Shown here: positions 14,827 to 23,545 of the stretch, one piece after another | How positions within the stretch are numbered: the stretch's first letter is position 1 | Layout of the letters: each line of letters starts with the position of its first letter | Source of the DNA: Clostridiaceae bacterium | GTDB taxonomy: Bacteria > Bacillota > Clostridia > Lachnospirales > Lachnospiraceae | Reading direction: 5' to 3' | Assembly: GCA_910575585.1 (NCBI GenBank) | Contig: CAJTGF010000018.1 | Coordinates: 20,607-84,606, forward strand | DNA length: 64,000 bases | Translations under genes and position numbers: made by a program | Notes under the pieces: generated by a model | Databases searched by the model: none | What the model was told of the DNA's origin: nothing | The model's input: only the letters and a program-made list of their open reading frames with translations

Positions 14827-17143
14827 AGGCCGGGCGGCCTTATCCGCCCAGCAGTCCATCCCCTATGTGGCGATGCACCCGGACGGCGTTTGCCAGCTCC
14901 CCGGCGGGCTCTACACAAAGACCGTGGAATATGAGGACATCAATTATTCCGTGGCATCCACCGAGGATCAGTCCGCGATTTTCAGCGGGTGGAGCTCGTT
15001 CCTCAACTACTTCGACAGCGCACTCCCCGTCCAGCTTTCCTTTATCAACCGCCGCTCCCACTCCACCAGCCGCTACCATGTGAACATCCCCGCCCAGGCG
15101 GACGATTTTGACAGCATCCGGGGCGAGTTCGTGGGGATGCTCAAACGGCAGATTGCCCGCTCCAACAACGGGATTGAACGCTCCAAATATATCACCTTTG
15201 GCGTGCCCGCCGAGGGCATCGCCGCCGCCCGGCCCCGGCTTGACCGGGTGGAGGCGGATGTGATGGGCAACCTCCACCGGCTGGGCGTGCCCTCGTCCCC
15301 GCTGGACGGACGGGAGCGGCTGGCCCTCTTACACGGGCAGATGCACCCCGGACGGCGGGAGCCGTTCCGCTTTTCATGGGGCGATATTTCCAAAACGGGC
15401 ATGGGCACAAAGGACTTCATCACCCCCAGCGGCGGCTTTGACTTTAGGGGCTCCCGGTTCTTTAAGGTGGGCGGCTTTTGGGGCGCGGCGTCCTATCTCC
15501 AGATTTTGGCGTCCGAGCTCTCCGACCGCCTTTTGCGGGAGGTTCTGGAGCTGGACGCGGAGCTCACCGTCACCATGCACATCCAGACCGTTGACCAGTT
15601 AAAGGCGATAAAGACCATCAAGGGGAAAATCTCGGACATCGACAAGATGAAAGTGGAGGAGCAGAAAAAGGCCGTCCGCGCCGGGTATGACATGGATATA
15701 CTTCCCCCCGACCTTATCACCTTTTCCAAGGACGCGGCGGAGCTGTTGGGGGATTTGCAGTCAAGGAATGAGCGGATGTTCCTTTTGACGTTCACCGTCA
15801 TCAACCTCGCCCCCACCCGCCAGCGGCTGGAAAATGACGTGTTCACCGTCTCCGGCATCGCGCAGAAATACAACTGTGCCTTAAAGCGGCTGGACTGGCA
15901 GCAGGAGCAGGGCTTTATGTCCTCGCTGGCCCTGGGCTACAATGACGTGCAGATACAGCGGGGCATGACAACAAGCTCCACGGCGATTTTCATCCCCTTT
16001 ATGACGAGGGAGCTCCGCATGGGCGGGCAGGCCCTCTACTACGGCATGAACGCCCTTTCCCATAACGTCATCATGGCCGACCGGAAAAAACTGAAATCCG
16101 CTAACGGGATGTATCTGGGCTCCACGGGCTCCGGCAAGAGCTTTGCCGCCAAGCGGGAATTGATAAACGTCTTTCTGGCGACCCAAGACCGCATCGTTAT
16201 CGTTGACCCGATGGGGGAATATTCCCCGCTGGTGCGGCGGCTGGGCGGGCAGGTCATCGAGATCGCCCCGGACAGCCCCCACCATATCAACCCGATGGAT
16301 ATTCAGATGGGCTTGAATGACGAGGACAGCCCGCTGTCCATGAAAGCCGACTTCCTGCTTTCCCTCTGTGAGCTGGTGGTGGGCGGCAAGGACGGCCTGC
16401 AACCCATAGAGAAAACCGTCATCGACCGCTGTGTGCGGCTGGTGTACCGGGAGCTTGCGCTGGGGCTGGAGGGCGCAAAAATGCCCCTGCTCCAAGACTT
16501 GTACGAGGAGCTCTTGAAACAGCCGGAGCCGGAGGCAAAGCGCGTGGCAACGGCCCTTGAGCTCTACTGTACGGGCTCCCTCAATCTGTTCAACCACCCG
16601 ACCAACGTGGACTTGAGATCCCGGGTGGTGTGCATCGTGCTGAAAGGGCTGGGGGAGAACCTCCGCAAGATTGCGATGCACGTCACCAACGAGTTTGTCA
16701 CCTCGGCGGTACATACCAACTACCAGAACGGGGCGGCGACATGGTGCTACTTTGACGAGTTCCACATCCTCCTGCGCGACCCGCTGACCGCCAGCTATTT
16801 TGTGGCGGTGTGGAAGATGCTCCGCAAAAAGGGCTGTGTGCCCTCGGCCCTCACGCAGAACGTGAAAGACCTTTTGGCCAGCCGGGAGATTGAGAACATA
16901 CTGGATAACACCGATTTTCTCGTTTTGCTCTCCCAGGCCCAGAGCGACCGGGCCATCATCGCAAAACAGCTCGGCATTTCCGAGCACCAGCTTTCCTATA
17001 TCACCCACAGCAACAGCGGCGAGGGCCTGCTGTTCTATGGGAATGTGACGATACCCTTTGTTGACCGTTTCCCCAAGGGGGAGATTTACAACCTGCTCAC
17101 CACCCGCCCGGAGGACATAGCCAATGACCAGAGGAACGAATAG
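14786..17143 (+). CDS. virB4: VirB4-like conjugal transfer ATPase
   Basis: 785 residues, full length for the family. Walker A is LGSTGSGKSFAAKRE (about residues 448-462) and Walker B is TWCYFDEFHILL (about 651-662). Upstream is the N-terminal domain with SGWSSFLNYFD and VQLSFINRR typical of VirB4. It powers assembly and substrate passage of the mating channel at the inner face of the membrane. The ATG at 14,786 overlaps the PrgI gene and has GAAAGGAGG upstream. Its 3' end overlaps the NlpC/P60 gene by 20 bases, continuing the tightly packed transfer operon. Confidence 0.92.
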   Translation: MKSRNNQRGPKGAKGRAALSAQQSIPYVAMHPDGVCQLPGGLYTKTVEYEDINYSVASTEDQSAIFSGWSSFLNYFDSALPVQLSFINRRSHSTSRYHVNIPAQADDFDSIRGEFVGMLKRQIARSNNGIERSKYITFGVPAEGIAAARPRLDRVEADVMGNLHRLGVPSSPLDGRERLALLHGQMHPGRREPFRFSWGDISKTGMGTKDFITPSGGFDFRGSRFFKVGGFWGAASYLQILASELSDRLLREVLELDAELTVTMHIQTVDQLKAIKTIKGKISDIDKMKVEEQKKAVRAGYDMDILPPDLITFSKDAAELLGDLQSRNERMFLLTFTVINLAPTRQRLENDVFTVSGIAQKYNCALKRLDWQQEQGFMSSLALGYNDVQIQRGMTTSSTAIFIPFMTRELRMGGQALYYGMNALSHNVIMADRKKLKSANGMYLGSTGSGKSFAAKRELINVFLATQDRIVIVDPMGEYSPLVRRLGGQVIEIAPDSPHHINPMDIQMGLNDEDSPLSMKADFLLSLCELVVGGKDGLQPIEKTVIDRCVRLVYRELALGLEGAKMPLLQDLYEELLKQPEPEAKRVATALELYCTGSLNLFNHPTNVDLRSRVVCIVLKGLGENLRKIAMHVTNEFVTSAVHTNYQNGAATWCYFDEFHILLRDPLTASYFVAVWKMLRKKGCVPSALTQNVKDLLASREIENILDNTDFLVLLSQAQSDRAIIAKQLGISEHQLSYITHSNSGEGLLFYGNVTIPFVDRFPKGEIYNLLTTRPEDIANDQRNE

Positions 17144-18857
17144 CGCCGGGCCTGCCGGGGACAAAGGCACTTCGGGACAAAATGTCCCAAAGTCCCCCAA
17201 GGGCCCCAAAACCCAAAAATCGAAATTCCGCATGGAAAGCGAACAAGAGAAAATCAGCAAGTCCAAGCTCCGTATGGAGACGCGGGAGGACAAGCTGAAC
17301 CGGGCCCGGAAAAAGCTGGAGGGGAAAAAGCCCCCCAAACCCCGGGGCCCGGTGCGCCGGGTGCTGGGGGCCGCCGGGTGGAACGTCCACGGCTTTGTGC
17401 ATGGCAAGGTCTACGAGGTGGAGCATGAAAACGTGGGAACCGAGGGGGCCCACCGCTCCGAGCTTGTGGGTGAGGCCGTGGGCCGGGCGGTGGTGCATAC
17501 CGTAAAAAAGCGCATCCGGGAGCACCCGGCCCGGGCCGTCCACAAGGCCGAGGCGCAGTACATCAAGGCCCGGGCGGACTACCAGTTCCGCATGGCCGCC
17601 CAGGAGAACCCGGAGCTTGCAAAAAACGCCGTCACCCGCTACTGGCACAAGCAAAAGCTGAAAAAGCAGTACGCCAAACAAGCGCGGCAGGCGGCGAAAC
17701 AGACCGCAAAGCAGGGGGCAAAGGCCGCTGGGAAAACTGCCGCCGCCACGGAAAAGCTGGCGGAGCGGGCTGTGGGCTTTGTGAAACGGCATCCCGTGGG
17801 GGTGCTGCTTGCGCTGGCCTGCGCGGTGCTTCTCTTTTCCCTCCAGTCCTGCGCGTCCTCCCTCGTCTCTCTGGGGAACGCCGCTGCAGGAGCTGTGGGG
17901 GCCACCACCTACCCCGCCGAGGACGGGGATATGCTGGGGGCCGAGGCCGCCTACTGTTCACTGGAAGCGGAGCTCCAGCATTATCTGGATACCTACGAAA
18001 GTACCCACGACTATGACGAGTACCATTACGATTTAGACGCTATCGAACATGACCCCTATGTGCTGGTTTCCATTCTGAGCGCATGGCATGAGGGGGAGTG
18101 GACGCTGGCGGATGTCCAGCCTACGTTGCAGATGCTCTTTGACCGCCAGTACACGCTGACCGAGAACGTGGTGCATGAGGTACGCTACCGGGAAGAGACG
18201 CGGACGGGAACCACGACCGTCACCGACCCCGTGACCGGGGAAAGCTCCACCGAGGAATACGAGTACACGGTGCAAGTGCCCTATGATTACTACATCTGCA
18301 CTGTGACGCTGGATAACTTCAACCTTTCCCATCTTCCTATCTATATCATGGAGGAGGAAAAGGTTTCCCGGTATTCCCTCTACATGGCTACGCTGGGGAA
18401 CCGCCCCGACCTCTTTCCCGGCTCGTCCTATGTGGGGAAATACACCAGCCCGCCAGAGGGCTACGAAGTGCCGGGGGAATATCTGGACGATGAGACATTC
18501 GCGGCGATGCTCTCTGAGGCGGAGAAATTTTTGGGCTACCCCTATGTATGGGGCGGGAGCTCCCCGGCCACGTCCTTTGACTGCTCCGGCTTTGTCTCGT
18601 GGGTAGTCAATCATTCCGGCTGGAACGTGGGGCGGCTGGGGGCCCAGGGGCTTTACAACATCTGCACCCGCACCAGCTCCCCCCGCCCCGGCGACCTTGT
18701 TTTCTTCAAGGGAACCTATGACACGCCGGGCGTCTCCCACTGTGGCATCTATGTGGGGGACGGGATGATGATACACTGTGGCGACCCCATCAGCTACGCC
18801 AACTTAAACAGCAGCTACTGGCAGGCCCACTTCTACGCCTACGGGCGCTTACCGTGA
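17124..18857 (+). CDS. CD1108-like cell-wall hydrolase with NlpC/P60 domain
   Basis: 577 residues. A long basic, coiled N-terminus (about 1-225) faces the cytoplasm. One membrane helix follows (PVGVLLALACAVLLFSLQS, about 228-247), then an external region and a C-terminal NlpC/P60 peptidase with SFDCSGFVSWVV (nucleophile Cys) and VSHCGIYVGDGMMIHCGD (His). It opens peptidoglycan for the mating channel, the VirB1-like role. A separate lysozyme domain is not evident. The start overlaps VirB4, and dyad copy 4 lies 50 bases into the gene (SGQNVPKS). Confidence 0.85.
   Translation: MTRGTNSAGPAGDKGTSGQNVPKSPKGPKTQKSKFRMESEQEKISKSKLRMETREDKLNRARKKLEGKKPPKPRGPVRRVLGAAGWNVHGFVHGKVYEVEHENVGTEGAHRSELVGEAVGRAVVHTVKKRIREHPARAVHKAEAQYIKARADYQFRMAAQENPELAKNAVTRYWHKQKLKKQYAKQARQAAKQTAKQGAKAAGKTAAATEKLAERAVGFVKRHPVGVLLALACAVLLFSLQSCASSLVSLGNAAAGAVGATTYPAEDGDMLGAEAAYCSLEAELQHYLDTYESTHDYDEYHYDLDAIEHDPYVLVSILSAWHEGEWTLADVQPTLQMLFDRQYTLTENVVHEVRYREETRTGTTTVTDPVTGESSTEEYEYTVQVPYDYYICTVTLDNFNLSHLPIYIMEEEKVSRYSLYMATLGNRPDLFPGSSYVGKYTSPPEGYEVPGEYLDDETFAAMLSEAEKFLGYPYVWGGSSPATSFDCSGFVSWVVNHSGWNVGRLGAQGLYNICTRTSSPRPGDLVFFKGTYDTPGVSHCGIYVGDGMMIHCGDPISYANLNSSYWQAHFYAYGRLP
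17174..17188. repeat. ICE-wide dyad, copy 4
   Basis: GGGACA-AAA-TGTCCC with flanks ACTTC and AAAGT, in the 5' part of the NlpC/P60 gene. Confidence 0.85.
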
Positions 18858-18871
18858 AAAGGAGGTTTTCA

Positions 18872-19129
18872 ATGGCGATTAGCAAGAGCGCAAAAATCAT
18901 GGCCGAGATCGAAAAGGTCAAGGGCAAAATCAGCGACCAGCAGGCCCGGCTGAAAGAGCTGGAACAGAAACACAAGGAGGCCGAGAACGAGGAAATCGTG
19001 GACATCGTGCGGGGCATGAGCATTTCCCTTGAGGAGCTCCCGCTGGTGCTCCAGCGCATCAAGGCCGGGGATACTTTGGGACAAAATGTCCCGAAGTCTG
19101 CCGGGCCGGAAAAGGAGGACGCGGAATGA
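18872..19129 (+). CDS. DUF4315 family protein
   Basis: 85 residues. SKSAKIMAEIEKVKGKISDQ begins a predicted coiled coil typical of DUF4315, a small protein found after the NlpC/P60 gene in this ICE family; role unknown. The ATG at 18,872 follows AAAAGGAGG by 7 bases. Its last codons contain dyad copy 5 (LGQNVPKS) and the ribosome site of the next gene, with which it overlaps by four bases. Confidence 0.75.
   Translation: MAISKSAKIMAEIEKVKGKISDQQARLKELEQKHKEAENEEIVDIVRGMSISLEELPLVLQRIKAGDTLGQNVPKSAGPEKEDAE
19078..19092. repeat. ICE-wide dyad, copy 5
   Basis: GGGACA-AAA-TGTCCC with flanks ACTTT and GAAGT, in the 3' end of the DUF4315 gene, 33 bases before the DUF4366 start. Confidence 0.85.
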
Positions 19130-19797
19130 AACTGAAAAAATATCGTGTAGTGGCGGCGGCTCTGTGCGCCGCTTTTTTGCTGTGCGGCATCACCACAACG
19201 GCCTACGCCGGGGGCGGTGAGGAATGGGAGGACGGTACGGGCGGCCCGGAATGGGAGGGGCTTGACCCCGTGGAGCCCCCGGCCACCCCGGAGCTGGAAC
19301 CCGAGCCCAACCCGTTCACCCCGGACGGGCAGGGGACGATGGTGGATAACGCCACGGACGGGGACGGCAAGGAATTTTTCACCATCATGGCGGCGGACGA
19401 GTCCGTGTTCTATCTGGTGATTGACCGCCAGCGGGAGACGGAAAACGTGTATTTCTTGAACGCCGTCACTGTGGCCGACCTTATGGCCCTTGCGGAGCCC
19501 TCCCCGGAGGACGTACCCGAACCGCTCCCGGAGCCGGAGCCTGCTCCCACCCCGGAGCCGGAACCGGAACCCGAGCCGGAAAAATCTGGCGGGGCGGGGA
19601 CGCTCCTGCTGGTGCTGGCGGTGCTGGCCCTCGGCGGCGGGGCCGGGTGGTACTTCAAAATCTACCGCCCGAAACAGCAGGCCGCCGCACCCGGTGAGGA
19701 CTTTGACGAGGCCGAGGAATACGGCGAGGACTATGGCGGCGGCGAATATGACGACCTCCCCCCGTGGGATGAGGAAGAAACGGAGGGCGGAGAATGA
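19126..19797 (+). CDS. DUF4366 family membrane protein
   Basis: 223 residues. Signal peptide MKLKKYRVVAAALCAAFLLC...AYA, an extracellular region with EFFTIMAADESVFYLVIDRQ (about 83-102), which marks DUF4366, a Pro/Glu-rich spacer (about 125-150), a membrane helix (LLLVLAVLALGGGAGWYF, about 157-174) and a very acidic cytoplasmic tail. It is probably an outer-face accessory of the mating apparatus in this ICE family. AAAGGAGG lies at 19,109-19,116. It ends with an ATGA overlap with a small Cys-rich gene. Confidence 0.75.
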   Translation: MKLKKYRVVAAALCAAFLLCGITTTAYAGGGEEWEDGTGGPEWEGLDPVEPPATPELEPEPNPFTPDGQGTMVDNATDGDGKEFFTIMAADESVFYLVIDRQRETENVYFLNAVTVADLMALAEPSPEDVPEPLPEPEPAPTPEPEPEPEPEKSGGAGTLLLVLAVLALGGGAGWYFKIYRPKQQAAAPGEDFDEAEEYGEDYGGGEYDDLPPWDEEETEGGE

Positions 19798-19967
19798 ATT
19801 TCACAAACAACCCTTTGGAACGGGAAATGAAACGCCGCCCCCGGCCCCGGGCTCCCCGCCCGGAAAAGCCCCGGGAGGGCTCCCGGTGCTGTGGCTGTCC
19901 CTACTGGCGCGGCATCCCCTGCGGCTCCTGCTTTCAGAGCCTTTTGAAAAAACCGGGCGGGAGGTGA
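19794..19967 (+). CDS. Small cysteine-rich hypothetical protein
   Basis: 57 residues starting MNFTNNPLEREMKRRPR. A basic Pro/Arg-rich N-terminal half is followed by RCCGCPYWRGIPCGSC, five Cys within 16 residues, probably a metal site. The ATG overlaps the DUF4366 stop by four bases and the stop lies 4 bases before the next gene, so the frame fits the operon exactly. No known family is recognised. Confidence 0.5.
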   Translation: MNFTNNPLEREMKRRPRPRAPRPEKPREGSRCCGCPYWRGIPCGSCFQSLLKKPGGR

Positions 19968-19971
19968 TACT

Positions 19972-20322
19972 TTGCGCGAGCTGACTCGTGAGGAAAAGGC
20001 GGCTATCCGCTCCCTTGTAGTGAAATGGTGCGCCAACTATGACCGGGAAATGGGATGCTTGCCTTTGGACTGTGAGTGCTATATGCTGGGGAAGTGCTGG
20101 ACGGGGGCCTATTGCAGATACTTCCGGGAGGCCGTCCTGCCGCTGAACCCGGTGCTGGAGGCCGCGCTGAATACCGAGGGGCCCGCCCCGGAAACCCGGC
20201 CCTGTCCTGTCTGCGGGCGGCCCTTTCTCCCGGACGGGAGGCGGCGCTACTGCTCCGGGGCCTGCTCCAAGGCCGCAAGGCAGAAAAAACAGCGGGGATA
20301 TATGCGGAAATACCGGGGGTAA
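19972..20322 (+). CDS. Cysteine-rich VLP family protein
   Basis: 116 residues. LTREEKAAIRSLVVKWCANY followed by CLPLDCECYMLGKCWTGAYC is the Cys-rich VLP domain (about 4-45). The C-terminus, CPVCGRPFLPDGRRRYCSGA, forms a second zinc-ribbon-like Cys cluster with a basic tail. Such proteins occur in clostridial ICEs before the mobilization genes; the role may be nucleic-acid binding. The TTG at 19,972 is preceded by GGGAGGTGATAC. It is the last gene of the transfer operon; a 133-bp gap follows. Confidence 0.65.
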   Translation: MRELTREEKAAIRSLVVKWCANYDREMGCLPLDCECYMLGKCWTGAYCRYFREAVLPLNPVLEAALNTEGPAPETRPCPVCGRPFLPDGRRRYCSGACSKAARQKKQRGYMRKYRG

Positions 20323-20455
20323 TGCGTGAGCATTTGGGGGTATAAAAGCCCGCTGTTTTCAAGGCTTTCCGGGGCCGCTTTTGGGGCTGGGCGTACTTTT
20401 ACACGTCCTGCCCCGATTTCCCAAAATAGTGCTAACATTTCGAGAGGAGGTTCCT

Positions 20456-21049
20456 ATGGACAAAAATCAAGGTTATGCAATCTTAAAGGCCGTCATGCTG
20501 GAGAATGGCCGGGGCTTTGCGCTGGGGGAGCATCCCCGGGCCCCGTCCCCCTTTGTGACGTGGGCCTGCTACGATGACGAACACGGCGTAAGGCAGTATG
20601 AGTGGGGGCATTATGGCAGTGACCGGGCCGCGCTGGAGCAGGACTTGCTGGAGCGGGTGGAAAACTACCAGCAGCAGTTCTCCGTCAAGGTGGCGCACAT
20701 TGAGGCCCCCGGTCTTTACAAGTATTATTCCACCCAGCGGCCCGTTGACATCGGTACATTCCCCAAGCCTGCGGGCAACGAGCCAGACGAGATCGAAAAC
20801 TACGACAAGCGCGTACCCGTGGAGGGCGGTGCGTTCCTTGCGTGGGGGCATCTGACCTACACAAAGCCTTTGACGGAAAAGCAGGCGGCGGACTATGAGC
20901 TCCGGCCCGCCCCGGAGGTGTCCGGCCTACTGCGGGAGGGCAGGCCCCGTCCGATTGCCGAGCAGATGAAAGAGGCCGCAAGGCTGGCCGGGGAACGGCA
21001 GGCCCCCGCCGCACCCAAACGGAACGCGCCCGACCGGGGCGATAGATAG
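20456..21049 (+). CDS. ICE hypothetical protein with defence-like/accessory context
   Basis: 197 residues from the ATG at 20,456, with GAGAGGAGG 6-14 bases upstream. The N-terminal 110 residues look like a compact alpha/beta domain (QGYAILKAVMLENGRGFALG), and the C-terminus is Arg/Ala-rich and disordered. I do not recognise a family. It is the first gene after the 133-bp gap, and its stop is one base from the MobC start, so it probably belongs to the DNA-processing group (MobC, relaxase). Confidence 0.5.
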   Translation: MDKNQGYAILKAVMLENGRGFALGEHPRAPSPFVTWACYDDEHGVRQYEWGHYGSDRAALEQDLLERVENYQQQFSVKVAHIEAPGLYKYYSTQRPVDIGTFPKPAGNEPDEIENYDKRVPVEGGAFLAWGHLTYTKPLTEKQAADYELRPAPEVSGLLREGRPRPIAEQMKEAARLAGERQAPAAPKRNAPDRGDR

Positions 21050-21050
21050 C

Positions 21051-21401
21051 ATGGCCGGAAAAAAGCGCCGCCGCCCCGTCCATCTTCATGTGATGGTGTC
21101 CGAGGAAGAGCAGGCACTTATCCGGGAACGCATGGCCCAAGCGGGCATCCGCAACATGGGGGCCTATATGCGGAGGATGGCTCTGTGCGGCTATGTGCTC
21201 CAGATTGACCTTGCCCCCGTCCGGGAGCTGGTGTCCCTCCAGCGGCGGTGCTCAAACAACCTTAATCAAGTGGCTATCCATGCCAACACCTACGGGGGGA
21301 TTTACCCCGAGGAAATATCGGCCCTGCAACGGGACTATTCCGCTTTGTGGGGGCCTTTGTCTGATTTGCTGAAACAGCTTGCCGCGCTGGTGGAGCTGTG
21401 A
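21051..21401 (+). CDS. mobC: MobC-like relaxosome accessory protein
   Basis: 116 residues. A basic start (MAGKKRRRPVHLHVMVSEEE) leads to a ribbon-helix-helix-type N-terminus. Then come RNMGAYMRRMALCG and LQRRCSNNLNQVAIHANT, the conserved MobC stretch. MobC binds oriT and helps the relaxase nick. It directly precedes the relaxase gene. The start lies one base after the preceding stop, with no strong ribosome site of its own, so it is probably coupled. Confidence 0.8.
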   Translation: MAGKKRRRPVHLHVMVSEEEQALIRERMAQAGIRNMGAYMRRMALCGYVLQIDLAPVRELVSLQRRCSNNLNQVAIHANTYGGIYPEEISALQRDYSALWGPLSDLLKQLAALVEL

Positions 21402-21449
21402 TTTGCTGGGGAGCGGTGCTGTGCCGCTCCCCGGCTTTTTTCGTACTTT

Positions 21450-21464
21450 GGGACATTTTGTCCC
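21450..21464. repeat. ICE-wide dyad, copy 6
   Basis: GGGACA-TTT-TGTCCC with flanks ACTTT and AAAGT, an 11-bp perfect arm each side. Intergenic, ending 14 bases before the relaxase ribosome site. Confidence 0.9.
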
Positions 21465-21491
21465 AAAGTCCCAACGAGAGGAGGTGCTACC

Positions 21492-22898
21492 ACGGCCACG
21501 ACCTACATCCGGCCCTACAAGCAGGCGGCGGGACTGAGCGCCGTCCAGACGATGGAGGAGCGGTTTGCCTACGGGCTCAATCCCCAAAAGCTGGGGGCCG
21601 TGTCCTCCCACCTTTGCGACCCGGCCACCGCCGCCGCCGAGTTTCTGCTGGTGAAAAGCGAATACCAGGCGGCCACCGCCCGGCCCGTGGAGCGCGGGGC
21701 TCTGTTTTTCCAGATACGGCAGGCGTTCCCGCCCGGTGAGGTGACGGCGGAGGAGGCAAACAAGCTGGGCTTTGAAACGGCGATGCGCTGGACGAAAGGC
21801 AAGTACCAGTTTTTCGTCTGCACCCATACCGACAAGGGCCACATTCACAATCACATCTATTTTAATTCCACGGCCTTTGACTGCTCCCGGAAATTCCATA
21901 ATTTCCTCGGCTCCAGCTTTGCCCTCCGGCGGCTGTCTGACCGGGTATGTCTGGAGCATGATTTGTCCGTGATACAAAATCCCAAACGGCACAGCAAGGG
22001 CCGTTTCCTCCACTATGGCCAGTGGGTAGGGGAAAAACCGCCCTCCGCTCAACAGCGGGTGCGGCTGGCAATCATCGCGGCCCTTGAAAAAAAGCCCGCC
22101 GACTTTGCCGCGTTCCTCCGGCTGATGGAGGAGTCCGGCTTTGCCGTCAAGCGCGGGCGGGGCGACGTGGTGTCGTTCCTCGCGCCGGGGCAGGACAAGT
22201 ACACCCGGCTCCGGGCATCCACCCTCGGCGTGGGCTTTGCCCCCGAGGACATCCGGGCGGTGATTGCCGGGGGGCGACCCCTCCCGGAGCTCCCCAAGGA
22301 CGCGCCGCCCCCGATCCGGCAGGTGGGCCTTATCATTGACATCCAACAGCGCATGGCCGAGGGCAAGGGCCCGGCTTATGAACGGTGGGCGAAAGTCTAC
22401 AACCTAAAGCAGATGGCCGCCGCCCTCCAGTTTTTGCAGGAGAACAACCTCACCGACTATGACGCGCTGGCGGCCAAGACCACGGTGGCGGTTGACCGGG
22501 CCCACGTGCTGGCCGGGGAGCTCCAGACCACCGAGGCCGCCCTCTCCAAAGTCTCCGGGCTGATGGGGGCCGTGGTGGACTATGCAAAGGCCCGGCCCGT
22601 GTTTGATGGCTACAAGGCGGCCCGGTACTCGAAAAAGTACCTTGCCGAGCATGAGGCGGAGCTTGCCACCTATCGGGCGGCCCGGGCCGCTATGAATGAA
22701 TTGTTAAACGGTGAAAAGCTCCCCAAAATGGACGCGCTGAAAAAACAGCGGCGGGAGCTGGCGGACAGGAAAAAGGCCCTCTACGCCGAGTACCGGCAGG
22801 CCCAGCGGGATATGCGGGAGGCCGTGGCGGTCAAGGCCAACATCGACCATCTTCTCGGACTGACGGACGGGCGGGATGATAAGGAACAGACGCGATAG
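21492..22898 (+). CDS. ICE relaxase (MobP-like, relaxase/mobilization nuclease domain)
   Basis: 468 residues with the start chosen here. FFVCTHTDKGHIHNHIYFNS carries the three-His metal motif, and the N-terminal part holds candidate Tyr nucleophiles (e.g. YKQAAG, KSEYQAA). The C-terminal half is helical (KKYLAEHEAELATYRAARAA). It would nick the ICE at oriT with MobC. AGGAGG at 21,479-21,484 is followed, at the proper distance of 7 bases, by ACG (21,492) and then ATTYIRPYKQAAGLSAVQTM, which looks like the true N-terminus with ATG changed to ACG. The first in-frame ATG (21,552) has no ribosome site and would drop 20 residues. Confidence 0.82.
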   Translation, partial: TATTYIRPYKQAAGLSAVQTMEERFAYGLNPQKLGAVSSHLCDPATAAAEFLLVKSEYQAATARPVERGALFFQIRQAFPPGEVTAEEANKLGFETAMRWTKGKYQFFVCTHTDKGHIHNHIYFNSTAFDCSRKFHNFLGSSFALRRLSDRVCLEHDLSVIQNPKRHSKGRFLHYGQWVGEKPPSAQQRVRLAIIAALEKKPADFAAFLRLMEESGFAVKRGRGDVVSFLAPGQDKYTRLRASTLGVGFAPEDIRAVIAGGRPLPELPKDAPPPIRQVGLIIDIQQRMAEGKGPAYERWAKVYNLKQMAAALQFLQENNLTDYDALAAKTTVAVDRAHVLAGELQTTEAALSKVSGLMGAVVDYAKARPVFDGYKAARYSKKYLAEHEAELATYRAARAAMNELLNGEKLPKMDALKKQRRELADRKKALYAEYRQAQRDMREAVAVKANIDHLLGLTDGRDDKEQTR

Positions 22899-22923
22899 CG
22901 GCGGTGACGCAGCCAATCTCTTT

Positions 22924-22938
22924 GGGACATTTTGTCCC
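22924..22938. repeat. ICE-wide dyad, copy 7
   Basis: GGGACA-TTT-TGTCCC with perfect 11-bp arms (flanks CTCTTT and AAAGAG). It lies 25 bases after the relaxase stop and is the last copy before the low-GC cargo. Confidence 0.85.
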
Positions 22939-23083
22939 AAAGAGCCGGGTTTGGGGAGGCTCCCCAACAAGCATTTTTGCGGGCCTACGGCCCAGCAAAA
23001 ATTTCGGAGTGTGGCCACACCCGAATTGCTTGCCGTTTGTGCGCTCCCCTATACATGGCGCGAAAAACGGAGGTCGCGTTTTC

Positions 23084-23443
23084 TTACGTTCCCTCCGTTT
23101 CCTTGGCCGCTTTCATCGCTTGAATTGTGGCTTCAACGATTTTTAGTTCTTTTTCGTCTAACGAGCCCAGCATCGCATCAATCCGTTTTCTGCACTCGCT
23201 CCCTTTGTTCTGAGACGGGTAAAAATATTGATCTACAGATATATCAAACATAGTAACCAGTTGATAAAAGGTATTGAGGCTGGGATGCTGGCCGTCATTT
23301 TCATTATACATAATTGTACGTGGTGAACGGTCAACAATATAGGCCAGTTGCTCCTGCGTCATACCGCTGGCTTCCCGAGCCCGCTTAATGGCCCGTCCTA
23401 TATCGTGGAAATCAAGTCGTCTTTTATCTTGTTTTATCTTCAT
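23084..23443 (-). CDS. XRE-family helix-turn-helix regulator
   Basis: 119 residues if started at the ATG at 23,443; the frame continues to 23,473, but only the inner ATG has a plausible ribosome site (GGGTGAT). The HTH is RAIKRAREASGMTQEQLAYI then DRSPRTIMYNENDGQHPSLN (about 19-62), the classic XRE repressor fold. The C-terminal helix (KELKIVEATIQAMKAAKE) could mediate dimerisation. It lies at the junction between GC-rich backbone and AT-richer cargo, convergent with the relaxase gene. It could control the cargo or ICE transfer; the target is unknown. Confidence 0.7.
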   Translation of the reverse strand: MKIKQDKRRLDFHDIGRAIKRAREASGMTQEQLAYIVDRSPRTIMYNENDGQHPSLNTFYQLVTMFDISVDQYFYPSQNKGSECRKRIDAMLGSLDEKELKIVEATIQAMKAAKETEGT

Positions 23444-23545
23444 AACATCACCCAATGTAATTTTACATTTCATGTGATATTATTTGAACGATTATTTATT
23501 TCATGATACCGACTGTTTAATTGCATATATAAGGAAACTTTACGC

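Noticed and set aside
15881..17407. Long open frame on the minus strand opposite VirB4
   Set aside because: Antisense frames are common in high-GC genes; it has no recognisable domain or ribosome site and the plus-strand gene is certain.
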